Shown here in pieces: positions 9,144 through 18,073 of a stretch of DNA of 64,000 nt. Both the position numbers and the translations under genes were made by a program. The notes beneath the pieces are model-generated. The model was not told the origin of the DNA. It saw nothing but the letters and a program-made list of their open reading frames with translations, and ran no database searches. The DNA comes from Halalkalibacter wakoensis JCM 9140 (lineage in GTDB: Bacteria; Bacillota; Bacilli; Bacillales; Bacillaceae_D). The DNA lies in contig NZ_BAUT01000012.1 in assembly GCF_000513095.1 (NCBI RefSeq), forward strand, positions 1 to 64,000, read 5' to 3'. Numbering within the stretch: position 1 is the stretch's first letter; every line of letters begins with the position of its first letter.

Positions 9144-10741
9144 GTGAACTTGGTTATCTCACTCCTTGAAGAACCGCTGTTATTATTATTTGTTATTCTA
9201 TTTTTAGGCTCTCTTCTTGGACAGGCTAAAATCAGAGGACTAAGCCTAGGAACATCCGGTGTTCTATTGGTCGCGATGATCTTTGGGCACTTTGGTTATG
9301 AAATTTCAGGAACGGTGCAAAATTTAGGCTTGAGCTTATTCATTGTTGCCGTTGGATTGCAGGCGGGTCCTCGCTTTTTCAGGATGATGCGTACAAGTGG
9401 TGTTGTTTTTGGCGTGATTGGTTTGATCATTGTTCTCATTGCAACGATTACAACAGTTATTATCTCATATCTATTTAATTTGTCACCGGCACTTAGCATT
9501 GGCTTAATGACTGGGGCTTTAACGAGTACACCTGGGCTTGCGGCTGCCTTACAAGCTACGAATGATCCATTAGCATCTGTTGGGTATGGGATTGCGTACC
9601 CTTTTGGGGTAATAGCCGTTGTTTTGTTCGTTCAGCTGTTACCGCGATTGTTAAAAATTGATTTGGTAAGAGATTTGAAAGAAACAGCTGACCCCGTTAA
9701 AACGGAAGGATCGCCAGAAGTAAGAACGATTGAAGTGACAAATTTGCAAATCAACAAACGAACTTTAAAGGAACTTGATTTTAAGAAGTACAAATCTGTT
9801 GTCATTAGCCGGGTTATTCGCGGTGACCGAAACATTATTGCATTAAATGATACGGTTATTTTAACGGGGGATCGGCTCGTTGCTGTAGGACTACCAGATG
9901 ACTTAAAAAAGTTCTGTAGGGAAATAGGAAAAGAAGTTACATCTGATTTTACGAATTCAGATCATGTAAAATTAAAGAAAGTGATAGTGGACTCTGAGGA
10001 AATAATTGGCAAGACCATTAAGGAATTGCAGCTTAGAAGGATGTACGGAGTTACTGTAACACGGATTGAACGCGGCGGATTTGAATTTAATCAGAGACCA
10101 AAATGGCGTTTAGAAAGAGGCGATATTTTAAGTTTAGTGAGCAGTGAAGATCGCTTAGTTTCTGTTGAAAAGTTGTTTACGAAAAAAGCATTAACAGTAA
10201 CGAATGTTCATATTTTTTCACTAAGCTTAATATTGTTAATTGGGATTCTTATTGGAATGGTTCCAGTTCATATTCCTTTCTTAGGTACTATTACACTTGG
10301 TGTAGCAGGGGGACCATTATTTGCTGCATTGCTGATAGGACACTTTGGGAGAATTGGTCCAATAAGAGCACGGTTTTTTCAACCATCCAATCAGGTTGTT
10401 CGTGACATTGGTTTAGTCTTGTTTCTAGCAGGTGCAGGAACTACGGCAGGACAAGGTATAGTTGATGTCATTCAACAGGAGGGTATGAGCCTACTTGTTG
10501 GTGGGGCTTTTATTACCATTGTTCCAATTGTAGCTGGCTTTTTCATTGCAAGAAAACTATTTAAGCTTAGCATGGTCCATTCCTTAGGAGCACTTTGTGG
10601 TGGATTGACCAGTACACCTGGGCTTGGTGCAGTCAATCAATTGATTGACTCTGAAGATCCTTCCATTGCGTACGCAGCTGCCTACCATTTGCCTTGATCT
10701 TTGTGGCCATTGCTGCGCAACTTTTGCCATTCTTTTTATAA
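9144..10741 (+). CDS. AspT/YidE-YbjL-type putative transporter with two RCK_C domains, frame broken at the 3' end
   Basis: Membrane protein of the aspartate:alanine exchanger fold: an N-terminal membrane block (about 170 residues), two TrkA-C/RCK_C domains (IEVTNLQINKRTLKEL and KVIVDSEEIIGKTIKEL), then a second membrane block with the duplicated signature GALTSTPGLAAAL / GGLTSTPGLGAVN. The frame ends early at 10697 after AYAAAYHLP; restoring one C at 10684-10686 (tac-cca-ttt) gives the usual YPFALIFVAIAAQLLPFFL ending at 10741, about 532 residues. GTG 9144 follows AGGGGGG; an upstream TTG at 9066 lacks that support. Substrate unknown. Confidence 0.82.
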
Positions 10742-10745
10742 TCTT

Positions 10746-10850
10746 TTAATTAGATTTTTTTCTCTTGCTCACCCATATAGCTAGACTAATACAAATGACT
10801 AGAAACACTCCAAACGTAATAAGTAACAATGCATCAGCACTATCGATCAT
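10746..10850 (-). CDS. Small single-span membrane protein, 34 residues
   Basis: ATG at 10848-10850 preceded by TTAGGAGGATTACAATC, a strong ribosome binding site. The product starts MIDSADALLLITFGVF, continues with a hydrophobic stretch LVICISLAIW and ends in a positive tail VSKRKKSN: one membrane helix with the C-terminus predicted inside. It is convergent with the AspT-like gene and ends five bases beyond that gene's restored stop. No family recognised; possibly an accessory subunit of a membrane complex. Confidence 0.6.
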   Translation of the reverse strand: MIDSADALLLITFGVFLVICISLAIWVSKRKKSN

Positions 10851-10917
10851 GATTGTAATCCTCCTAACATTGATAAGGTCTTTTTTATTTTTTAACAATA
10901 AGTTAGAAATATACAAG

Positions 10918-10961
10918 TGAAAAATAAGGTCGTTAATTAGTTAAGACGACCTTATTTTTCA
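10918..10961. terminator. Long bidirectional hairpin
   Basis: Perfect 16-bp stem TGAAAAATAAGGTCGT / ACGACCTTATTTTTCA with a 12-base loop and U-rich arms on both strands. On the minus strand it terminates the small gene starting at 11092, whose stop lies in the stem. Confidence 0.8.
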
Positions 10962-11092
10962 TGGGATTGAACTAAAAATCCATGTTTCTTTGCTAGCATT
11001 TTTTTAGCTTCATTGTAAGAAAGGCCTGATTGTGCGTTTAGGCGTTTTACCTCGTCGATATCTGTTCCTGATATCGCTTTATTTTTTCTCAT
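10952..11092 (-). CDS. Small protein with gamma-SASP-like motif, 46 residues
   Basis: ATG at 11090-11092 with GAGGTGATC ahead of it. The product begins MRKNKAISGTDIDEVKRLN, followed by AQSGLSYNEAKKMLAKK and GFLVQSHEK. The TD-I-EVK-NAQS element resembles the repeat unit of gamma-type small acid-soluble spore proteins and short SASP-like proteins of Bacillaceae, but the match is by eye. It is hydrophilic and basic, and it ends in the terminator stem. Likely a spore-associated or small regulatory protein; function uncertain. Confidence 0.65.
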   Translation of the reverse strand: MRKNKAISGTDIDEVKRLNAQSGLSYNEAKKMLAKKHGFLVQSHEK

Positions 11093-11189
11093 CTTGATCA
11101 CCTCTTTTTTACTTTACGTAAAAAATTACTGAATTAAACGTTTCATACACATTTTGTACGTAATGACTTCAATAGATCCAGGAAAATAC

Positions 11190-11205
11190 TGTGATCTTTA
11201 TCACA
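11190..11205. promoter_or_regulatory. FNR/CRP-type box upstream of the GGDEF-EAL gene
   Basis: TGTGATCTTTATCACA is a perfect TGTGA-N6-TCACA palindrome, the consensus of Bacillus FNR. It lies 62 bases before the ATG of the c-di-GMP gene. It lacks the extra A/T of Rex sites (TGTGAA-N4-TTCACA). Confidence 0.55.
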
Positions 11206-11267
11206 CCGGAAAACAATACCATATTGTACAATTAAAATCATATTTAACTGGGAAATGAGGGGACAAT

Positions 11268-12983
11268 ATGAGTTTGGAGGCTGAACTTAGTCATGCATTA
11301 AAAAAGTTGAAAGACATAGAATCGGCGCTGAATGAATCTTCAATTGTTGCCATTACGGATGAAAAAGGGATCATCCAATTTGCTAATGATAAATTCTGTG
11401 AAATTTCTAAATATAGTAGAGAAGAATTAATTGGAAAAACGCACCGGCTCATTAATTCAGGTTATCACGACAAGGATTTTATGAAAAAACTATGGGAAAC
11501 GATTACAAAAGGAGAAGTGTGGAAAGGGGAGTTTCAAAACAAAGCGAAAGACGGTGCACTTTATTGGGTCGACACCACGATTGTTCCATTTTTAAATGAA
11601 GAAGGAGTTCCATATCAATTTGTCTCAATCCGTCATGATATCACACGTCGAAAAGAAATTGAAAAAAACATGCAATACATGGCCTATTTTGATCCACTTA
11701 CATTGTTGCCGAATCGAAATAAGTTGAATAAGTGGGTCAGTGAAATAGATATAGGTAGAAAAATCGATGACCAAATAGCGATTGTATTTTTAGATTTGGA
11801 TCGATTTAAGGCTATTAATGATCAATACGGTCACACAATTGGAGATCTGTTGCTAAAACAAGTTGGAGAACGCCTTAATAGTGTATTGAGCGAAAAAGAT
11901 TTCATTACACGTCAAGGTGGAGATGAATTCGTTTTAATCCTTGACCAAATTGAGAGTAAGCAAGAAGTGCTTTCTGTTATACAAAACATAATCAATCAAT
12001 TATCCTTCCCTTTTTATATTCGCAATCATAAAATTGAGGTTTCAGCAAGTATTGGTGTAAGTGTTGATTATGTTCGAAAGAGTCATAAGAATTATCAAGA
12101 ATTTATTGAAGGTTTAATGAAAGAAGCTGACCATGCAATGTATAAATCGAAGCAACAAAATGGTAGCTCCTATAGTTTTAGTACACCAAAACAAAGCTTA
12201 GAGATGGAACGCTATTATTTGTTGCAAAGGGAAATGGAGCAGGCGCTTGATTTGAATGAATTTTTCCTTGTTTATCAACCGCTTGTTAACCTAGAAACAA
12301 ACGTAACGGAAGGGGCAGAAGTCCTATTAAGATGGAATAATGCAAAATTTGGTTTTGTACCTCCAACGGAGTTTATCCCTTTATTAGAAGAAACAGGTCA
12401 GATTATATCTGTTGGAAATTGGATTCTTCGATCAGCCTGTAAACAGGTACAGGATTGGAAAGATCTTGGGTTTCCGTTGAAGAAGCTTTCCGTGAATGTA
12501 TCACCAGTGCAATTTAGAGATCAAGAATTTGTAAGAGACGTAGAAGCTATTCTAAACGATACGAACCTTGATCCTTCCTGTTTAGAACTCGAAATTACAG
12601 AAGGAGTTCTCCTTAATGTGGAAGTTTCTCGAAAAGTATTGCTGCAACTTAAGGATCTAGGAGTGAACATATCCATTGATGATTTTGGAACAGGGTATTC
12701 ATCATTAAGCTATCTCAAACATTTACCAGTTGATACGATAAAAATAGATAAATCGTTTATAAGTGAATTAGATTCCGACGGAGAAGTACTCGTTAATACC
12801 ATTATTAATATGGGACACAATTTACATTTTACTGTGATTGCAGAAGGGATTGAAACAGAAAAGCAATTAACCTATTTGCAACAACAAAACTGCCAAAAAG
12901 GGCAAGGGTATATTTTTAGCAAGCCATTAAAAGCACAGGAGTTTCTTCGTTACTTGTTTCGTTTTGAAGCATTAACGAAGTGA
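11268..12983 (+). CDS. PAS-GGDEF-EAL c-di-GMP turnover protein
   Basis: 571 residues, soluble. PAS/PAC domain about 15-130, GGDEF domain about 135-300 and EAL domain about 310-565. The cyclase site is intact (RQGGDEFVLIL, GGDEF at 217-221; substrate helix DLDRFKAINDQYGH); no RxxD inhibitory site precedes it. The EAL motif reads EVLLRW at 351-356. Other phosphodiesterase landmarks are present: NVSPVQF, LELEITEGV, IDDFGTGYSSL, KIDKSF and IAEGIE. Both synthesis and hydrolysis of c-di-GMP are possible. ATG follows GAGGGG. An FNR-like box lies upstream, and its PAS is paralogous to that of the kinase at 267, suggesting a shared input signal (inference). Confidence 0.92.
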   Translation: MSLEAELSHALKKLKDIESALNESSIVAITDEKGIIQFANDKFCEISKYSREELIGKTHRLINSGYHDKDFMKKLWETITKGEVWKGEFQNKAKDGALYWVDTTIVPFLNEEGVPYQFVSIRHDITRRKEIEKNMQYMAYFDPLTLLPNRNKLNKWVSEIDIGRKIDDQIAIVFLDLDRFKAINDQYGHTIGDLLLKQVGERLNSVLSEKDFITRQGGDEFVLILDQIESKQEVLSVIQNIINQLSFPFYIRNHKIEVSASIGVSVDYVRKSHKNYQEFIEGLMKEADHAMYKSKQQNGSSYSFSTPKQSLEMERYYLLQREMEQALDLNEFFLVYQPLVNLETNVTEGAEVLLRWNNAKFGFVPPTEFIPLLEETGQIISVGNWILRSACKQVQDWKDLGFPLKKLSVNVSPVQFRDQEFVRDVEAILNDTNLDPSCLELEITEGVLLNVEVSRKVLLQLKDLGVNISIDDFGTGYSSLSYLKHLPVDTIKIDKSFISELDSDGEVLVNTIINMGHNLHFTVIAEGIETEKQLTYLQQQNCQKGQGYIFSKPLKAQEFLRYLFRFEALTK

Positions 12984-13035
12984 ATTGCTGTCCAAAAAGT
13001 GGCCCTTTTTTAAAAGTACGAACTTACTTATCCAT

Positions 13036-13084
13036 AAAAATAAGAAGCTAACTTGGATCAACGTCAAGTTAGCTTCTTATTTTT
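13036..13084. terminator. Bidirectional terminator between GGDEF-EAL gene and lipase gene
   Basis: 20-bp stem AAAAATAAGAAGCTAACTTG / CAAGTTAGCTTCTTATTTTT with a 9-base loop. U-rich on both strands, serving the convergent genes. Confidence 0.9.
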
Positions 13085-13087
13085 TAT

Positions 13088-13801
13088 TTAGAAGTCTTTT
13101 ACTCCTTTTAAATAAGTATAAATACTATGATTGCCAGCAAGTGAATCTGTTTGAATGCCAAATGTGTAGGCATCTTTTATATGGTGATAACTATAAGTTT
13201 GATCGGTTAACGGACTGTAAATCGACTCAGGAGGCAATAGTGGTACTATATCGTAAACATTCACAAATCGGAAGCATTCATGAAGTGACTGATGAACATC
13301 CTTTGCAAATTTTGCATCTCCAACTCTCGGGCTCGCATAATTATAAAGAGATACGTTAAAGCCGTGTTTAGAGATGTCGTAAGCACATAACGTTGCTAAA
13401 GCAGCACCCAGACTATGACCTGTAACATAAATCGTTTTCTTTAATGGAATTTGATCCACCGTATCCAGAATTTCTTCACGGCATGATTCGTAAATTGAAC
13501 AAAACCCTTCATGAACTTCATTTTCATCTTTCGTGTATGGAAAACTCATTTGTGCTACTTCAGCATCGACAATCCAATCTGGGTTTGAGTCTGTACCACG
13601 AAAAGCAATAATGACACTTTTCTTTGATTCGATAATAAATCCGAACCATTCTTTAAATCCGATGGCGTTTGCTTTGAAACTTTTTAGAAGAGAGAAGCCT
13701 TTTGGAATCGTAAAGTCACCTTCGTTTTCATATTGCATATATGTTTGTAAGCAGCAATTTCCTAAAAATAATGGAAGCTGTTTCTTAAAAGTTGTTGTCA
13801 T
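13088..13801 (-). CDS. Lipase class 3 family alpha/beta hydrolase
   Basis: 237 residues without signal peptide, so probably cytoplasmic. Pfam lipase_3 features: IIAFRGTDSNPDWIVDA (oxyanion strand), nucleophile elbow TGHSLGAALA with Ser130, Asp184 in NVYDIVPLLPP and His225 in LAGNHSIYTYL, completing the catalytic triad. NYASPRVGD is the family's usual segment after strand 6. The start follows CAGGAGGAACC. The gene lies 90 bases downstream of the PQQ-propeller lipoprotein gene on the same strand; co-transcription is possible because no terminator is seen between them. Natural substrate unknown. Confidence 0.9.
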   Translation of the reverse strand: MTTTFKKQLPLFLGNCCLQTYMQYENEGDFTIPKGFSLLKSFKANAIGFKEWFGFIIESKKSVIIAFRGTDSNPDWIVDAEVAQMSFPYTKDENEVHEGFCSIYESCREEILDTVDQIPLKKTIYVTGHSLGAALATLCAYDISKHGFNVSLYNYASPRVGDAKFAKDVHQSLHECFRFVNVYDIVPLLPPESIYSPLTDQTYSYHHIKDAYTFGIQTDSLAGNHSIYTYLKGVKDF

Positions 13802-13891
13802 ATTGGTTCCTCCTGTTCATGCTGATACATTACCATATGTGCGAATCACCAATAACGACTCAAATAAGACGTGCTAATTTCCTACATTTCT

Positions 13892-15511
13892 TTATTGAAT
13901 TACGACACAATGTATTTCTCCTCCACGATTTGCAACAACGATTTTGTTTTCGTATATAGCTGGAGTTGCTTCAATATTGGAATTAAGGTGAATTGTGTCT
14001 AGGATTTTTCCAGAGGATCCTTCGATAAAGTGGATGTTACCTGCTGATTCGGCTTGAACGATGTAAGACGTCCCCTCCTCGGAATATACATCAATAGGTG
14101 ATGACCATGCATAATGATCTAATTCCCTCTTCCATATTTCTTCGCCTGTCTCTTTATTAAGAGCCACTAACAGACCACTTTGTAGGGTGTTATAGCGAGC
14201 AATCGAAAAAATGACGAGCTCACTTATATCATTTTTACCGATAATTGGCGTCGCTAGGACGCCTCCATTAACATCAGGTATGGAATAGGCGGGATAGTCT
14301 GTCTTCCACATGACTTTTCCTGTTAGGCCATGGATTTTTCGAATTAGAGCATTTCCTTTAGATCCTTGATGATCTACTTCTGTACCTGTATAAATCATCG
14401 GAATATCTTGTTCGGGTTCAATGACGATGGTTGCGTCGGTGTCATCTGTTTTTGGCAGAGCAAATATAGGCTGCATATCTTGTAAGTCTAAGGCAATAAC
14501 ACTACCACCATTATCTGCAAAATAGGCAATATTTTTATAAATGGAAACGGAATTTTCGATACCTTGGTACGGGTTACCGTCAATTTGGTAACTCCACTTA
14601 ACCGTTTTAGGTTCTACTAATATGGTTCTGGCTTCTTTGTCAAATTGTGTGTGTAACGTGATTTTGTAAAAGAGACCATTTTCTCCTGCTATAATTAATT
14701 GATCTGTTTCACGATTAATCAGAGCTGACCCGTCAAAAGCTCCCCATTTTCGGTAAGCCTTTGAATCAATGCCTTCAATAAAGTGAAGCATCTCACCATT
14801 TAATAAGCTGAAAATTCGATACCCAATTGGTGAATGATCAGGTATGCCTTGACCTACATAAAGAAGAGGATAGCCACGAGGGTCAATCGTTACAGAGCCT
14901 TTGATGGGACCTCCAATATAAATAGAATCTCGTGTTTTCTTTCCTGTTTCTAAGTCTAAAAAGTAGACTGAACCATCTAATGAACCGTAAATGACTTCAA
15001 CAAGATTGTCTTTCTTTTTAAATTCCTTATAGACGTTCATCATTTCAAGCATGTCTTGATCCCACTTTACAATGCTTGGCTGCCCCGTCCAACCAGCCCC
15101 ACCACCCCATTTATGGTGAGAATTGGTTTGAAAGGTCCAACTGGATGCTAGTTCTAACGTTTTAGTATGAAATGTGCCATATGCTGGAGCAGTTCTTAAA
15201 TGATTTCCTCTAAATGTATAAATTCCAGGTAATTCAGTGTAAGATTCAGGAAACAAGAAAGAATCTTCAACTACAGGAATCTCTGAATGGACTTGATAGG
15301 ACAGGGTAGGAATTGGTTCTTTCTGCAAAATAATTGGCTTGTAAATATAAGCATCCCGAACAGATTTAAAAGGCTGATTTGTTAATCTGGTTGAATGATC
15401 TCTAGCTGAGATAAATGAATCTGCTAATATGGTAGTAGAAATAGAGGAGTGAGTGCAGCTTGTTAATAAGAAGGTGCAACTAAACATAATAAGAAAGAAA
15501 AAAGATTTCAA
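13892..15511 (-). CDS. PQQ-like beta-propeller lipoprotein
   Basis: 539 residues. Lipoprotein signal peptide with lipobox LLTSC at about residues 15-19, so exported and anchored outside the membrane. The rest contains repeating blades of the WD40-like PQQ type: YGSLDGSVYFLDLETGKK, AYFADNGGSVIALDL, VALNKETGEEIWKREL, IHFIEGSSGKILDTI and VVANRGGEIHCVV. No quinoprotein dehydrogenase cofactor site is evident, so it more likely acts as a binding or scaffold propeller. Followed on the same strand by the lipase gene. Confidence 0.85.
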   Translation of the reverse strand: MKSFFFLIMFSCTFLLTSCTHSSISTTILADSFISARDHSTRLTNQPFKSVRDAYIYKPIILQKEPIPTLSYQVHSEIPVVEDSFLFPESYTELPGIYTFRGNHLRTAPAYGTFHTKTLELASSWTFQTNSHHKWGGGAGWTGQPSIVKWDQDMLEMMNVYKEFKKKDNLVEVIYGSLDGSVYFLDLETGKKTRDSIYIGGPIKGSVTIDPRGYPLLYVGQGIPDHSPIGYRIFSLLNGEMLHFIEGIDSKAYRKWGAFDGSALINRETDQLIIAGENGLFYKITLHTQFDKEARTILVEPKTVKWSYQIDGNPYQGIENSVSIYKNIAYFADNGGSVIALDLQDMQPIFALPKTDDTDATIVIEPEQDIPMIYTGTEVDHQGSKGNALIRKIHGLTGKVMWKTDYPAYSIPDVNGGVLATPIIGKNDISELVIFSIARYNTLQSGLLVALNKETGEEIWKRELDHYAWSSPIDVYSEEGTSYIVQAESAGNIHFIEGSSGKILDTIHLNSNIEATPAIYENKIVVANRGGEIHCVVIQ

Positions 15512-15696
15512 AAAGCTCCCTCGCTTTCTAGACGAACATTGTTACACATCCATCATATTCAAAATGATTTGAAAAAAATGGCGGAACATGTAAGCAAAAA
15601 AAATATTTTTACTTCGTTCAGGCTAGATGGCTAAATTGGTCTAGTATGAGAGTAGGGGATTGAGTGATAACCAAACGAAAAAGGAGGCTGATCAGT

Positions 15697-16400
15697 ATGA
15701 TTACTATCGTATGTAATGCTGACGATTTTGGGTATAGCAGAGGAGTGAATCATGGTATTATCGATGCTCACAAATATGGTGTGGTTAATTCGGCTACCAT
15801 GATGATGAATATGCCTGGTACGGAGCATGCGATCTTACAAGCGAAAGAAAATCCAAGCCTACATGTGGGGATTCATCTCGTTTTAACATGTGGGATTCCG
15901 CTGAGCAAGGGGCTAAAAACGATTATAACCGACGAAGGGAAATTCTTTCGAAAACCAGATGTATTGTTTAATAGTGAGATGGATCTAAAAGAAGTTGAAA
16001 AAGAGTGGCGAGCGCAAATTGATCGATTTTATTCTTCTGGATTAAAGGCAAGTCATTTTGATAGCATCATCATGTACATATGAACGAAAAGCTAAGCGAT
16101 TTATTTGAAACATTGGCGTTAGAATATAATGTGCCTGTTAGGACGTATCCTTTGCGTAAAAAAGCTCGACCATACACTGACTATTTAATTCTAGACTTTT
16201 ATAAAGAAGGAGCGAGTATTGCAACTTTAGATCAAATAGTAAAGGAATCTAAAGACGGAGATCGAATTGAAATCATGACGCATCCTGCTTATATGGACAC
16301 TCATATTTTACAATCGTCTTATAATATGGAAAGGATTTTGGAGCTTGATGTATTAACTACATGGAAGGTGCCGGCAAATGTAAATATGAAGCTAAGGTGA
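15697..16400 (+). CDS. chbG: ChbG/YdjC-family carbohydrate deacetylase, frame broken at the active-site motif
   Basis: Two overlapping frames encode one YdjC-like protein of about 234 residues. The first holds the N-terminal NADDFGYSRGVN (metal/catalytic Asp pair), LHVGIHLVLTCG and KASHFDS; it stops at 16083. The second begins MNEKLSDLF and carries the C-terminal half with MTHPAYMD. Adding one C at 16064-16065 turns the junction into FDSHHHVHMNEK, exactly the conserved metal-binding histidine motif of the family. ATG 15697 follows AAAGGAGG. The family removes acetyl groups from chito-oligosaccharides and similar substrates. The break is best read as a one-base deletion. Confidence 0.85.
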
Positions 16401-16533
16401 CTAAATAAGTTGTAAGGGATAAACCTATGAATCTTGTATGTATATTCATCTTTTGTAAAATTAATTCACATTCTTTAATATTGTATTTAAATTATGATGT
16501 ATAATAGGGGTTCACATTGAAAGGTGGTTAATC

Positions 16534-17835
16534 ATGGCAGTACAAACTAGAGCGATCTCTCTTACAGAGAAGATTCAAATAAATGACGGTTCGCATATCC
16601 TTTATTTTTATGATTCGAAAGAGCAATATGTAGAAAATCTTTTATCGTTTATTTTCTCAGCTAAAATGATGAATCAACATGCAATCATTATAGAAAGCCT
16701 TGAAGTATATGAGATGTTGTTAGAAAAACTGGGAGATACATATGAAAATGAAGGAATTTCAGAGATTTTGCATTATAAAAACAATATAGACTTTTATCAA
16801 ACTTATGGTGACTTTAAATTTGAGCGAGCTTTAGAGAGTTTTAAAGAAACTGTTCAGCCTTTCGTAGATAAAGAACTTTCGGTTCGAGTTTGGGGTAAGG
16901 TAGCATGGAACGATCTACTATATGATAAAGAAGACATGCATAGGTATGAATGTGAGTGTGATTTAACGGTCAGTGAAATTGGATACATGACCGTGTGTGT
17001 ATACGATGGAAATGAAGTGCCGGCTTCTATTCAAACAGAAATGATGAGAAGTCATCCCTATTTAATGACGGATAAAGACTTAGTGAAATCATCATTATAC
17101 AATCATAAAGATCACACCGTTTTCCCATCACTGGCAACACAAAAGAAAATTGAAACAGAACTTGATTTCTACCGACAAAAACTAGATTTTATTCATGTTA
17201 TTGCACACGAAGTACGTAACCCTTTGACTGTTATCAAGTCATTTGCATCTATATTAAAATCGGAGTTGCCAGATCGTGATATCCAAGCGAAATTAAGTTT
17301 AATAGAAGATTATTCAGTCGCTATTGATCACGAAATTCATCATATTATTCAAACGGAACAAATGTTAACGGTTGATACATTCTGGAAAACTAAATTAATT
17401 AAAGCATTGCCCGCGATACAAGAAGTAGTAGAAGTCATGTCGGTTAAAGCGAGAACGCAAAATATCATTCTCCATTCAAATTTAGAAATACCATCCAATA
17501 CAATTATGAATGGAAACTTAATGGGGATTAAATTGATCATTTCCAATTTACTGAGCAATGCTATTAAATATAGCCATGAAGGTGGAGCAGTTACTATTGA
17601 TAGTTATATCAAGGATCAGCGTATACATATACATATTGTCGACCATGGGGTTGGAATGACACCGGAAAACTTAGAAAGGCTATATCAAAAATATCAAAAA
17701 ATCAATCAAGAAATAGCAGGTCAGGGAATTGGTTTGTTTATGGTGTATCAAATTGTAAAGCATTTTAAAGGAGATATTGATATTTCAAGTGAACAAGGAA
17801 AAGGTACAGAAGTGAAGCTATCTTTTCCGGCATAA
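16534..17835 (+). CDS. MEDS-domain sensor histidine kinase
   Basis: 433 residues, no membrane span. The N-terminal ~190 residues (HILYFYDSKEQYVENLLSF..IIIESLEVYEML) match the MEDS/DcmR-like sensory domain, seen in some methanogen and Bacillus signalling proteins. A HisKA domain follows with phospho-acceptor His225 in VIAHEVRNPLTVIKS, then HATPase_c with NLLSNAIKYSHEGG, DHGVGM and GQGIGLFMVYQIV. No response regulator adjoins it, so it is an orphan kinase here. ATG follows GAAAGGTGG. Confidence 0.88.
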   Translation: MAVQTRAISLTEKIQINDGSHILYFYDSKEQYVENLLSFIFSAKMMNQHAIIIESLEVYEMLLEKLGDTYENEGISEILHYKNNIDFYQTYGDFKFERALESFKETVQPFVDKELSVRVWGKVAWNDLLYDKEDMHRYECECDLTVSEIGYMTVCVYDGNEVPASIQTEMMRSHPYLMTDKDLVKSSLYNHKDHTVFPSLATQKKIETELDFYRQKLDFIHVIAHEVRNPLTVIKSFASILKSELPDRDIQAKLSLIEDYSVAIDHEIHHIIQTEQMLTVDTFWKTKLIKALPAIQEVVEVMSVKARTQNIILHSNLEIPSNTIMNGNLMGIKLIISNLLSNAIKYSHEGGAVTIDSYIKDQRIHIHIVDHGVGMTPENLERLYQKYQKINQEIAGQGIGLFMVYQIVKHFKGDIDISSEQGKGTEVKLSFPA

Positions 17836-17918
17836 AGGATCTTTTTGATGACAAAATAGATAGATAGTCACTTAAATTGTTTCAAGTGAAGTGAGTTTTC
17901 AATGAATTATTGAATTCC

Positions 17919-17953
17919 AGCATCTCGATTAATAAAACTCGAGGTGCTTTTTC
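17919..17953 (+). terminator. Terminator after the MEDS kinase gene
   Basis: AGCATCTCGA pairs with TCGAGGTGCT (one G-U) around a 10-base loop, followed by TTTTTC. Confidence 0.8.
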
Positions 17954-18073
17954 TACGTACTCTTCCGAATAACAATCATTTCTAAATTTTATATTGTTAT
18001 ATGACAATAGATCACCTATAATTCAAATTAGTAAGAAAATGTAAAAAAATCTGACATGTAAGGGGGAGTTTCT

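Noticed and set aside
12985-13359. 124-residue plus-strand frame after the GGDEF-EAL gene
   Set aside because: It crosses a strong bidirectional terminator and lies antisense to the lipase gene.
16080-16400. Separate gene starting MNEKLSD
   Set aside because: It is the second half of the chbG protein; the junction repairs with one base and no RBS precedes it.
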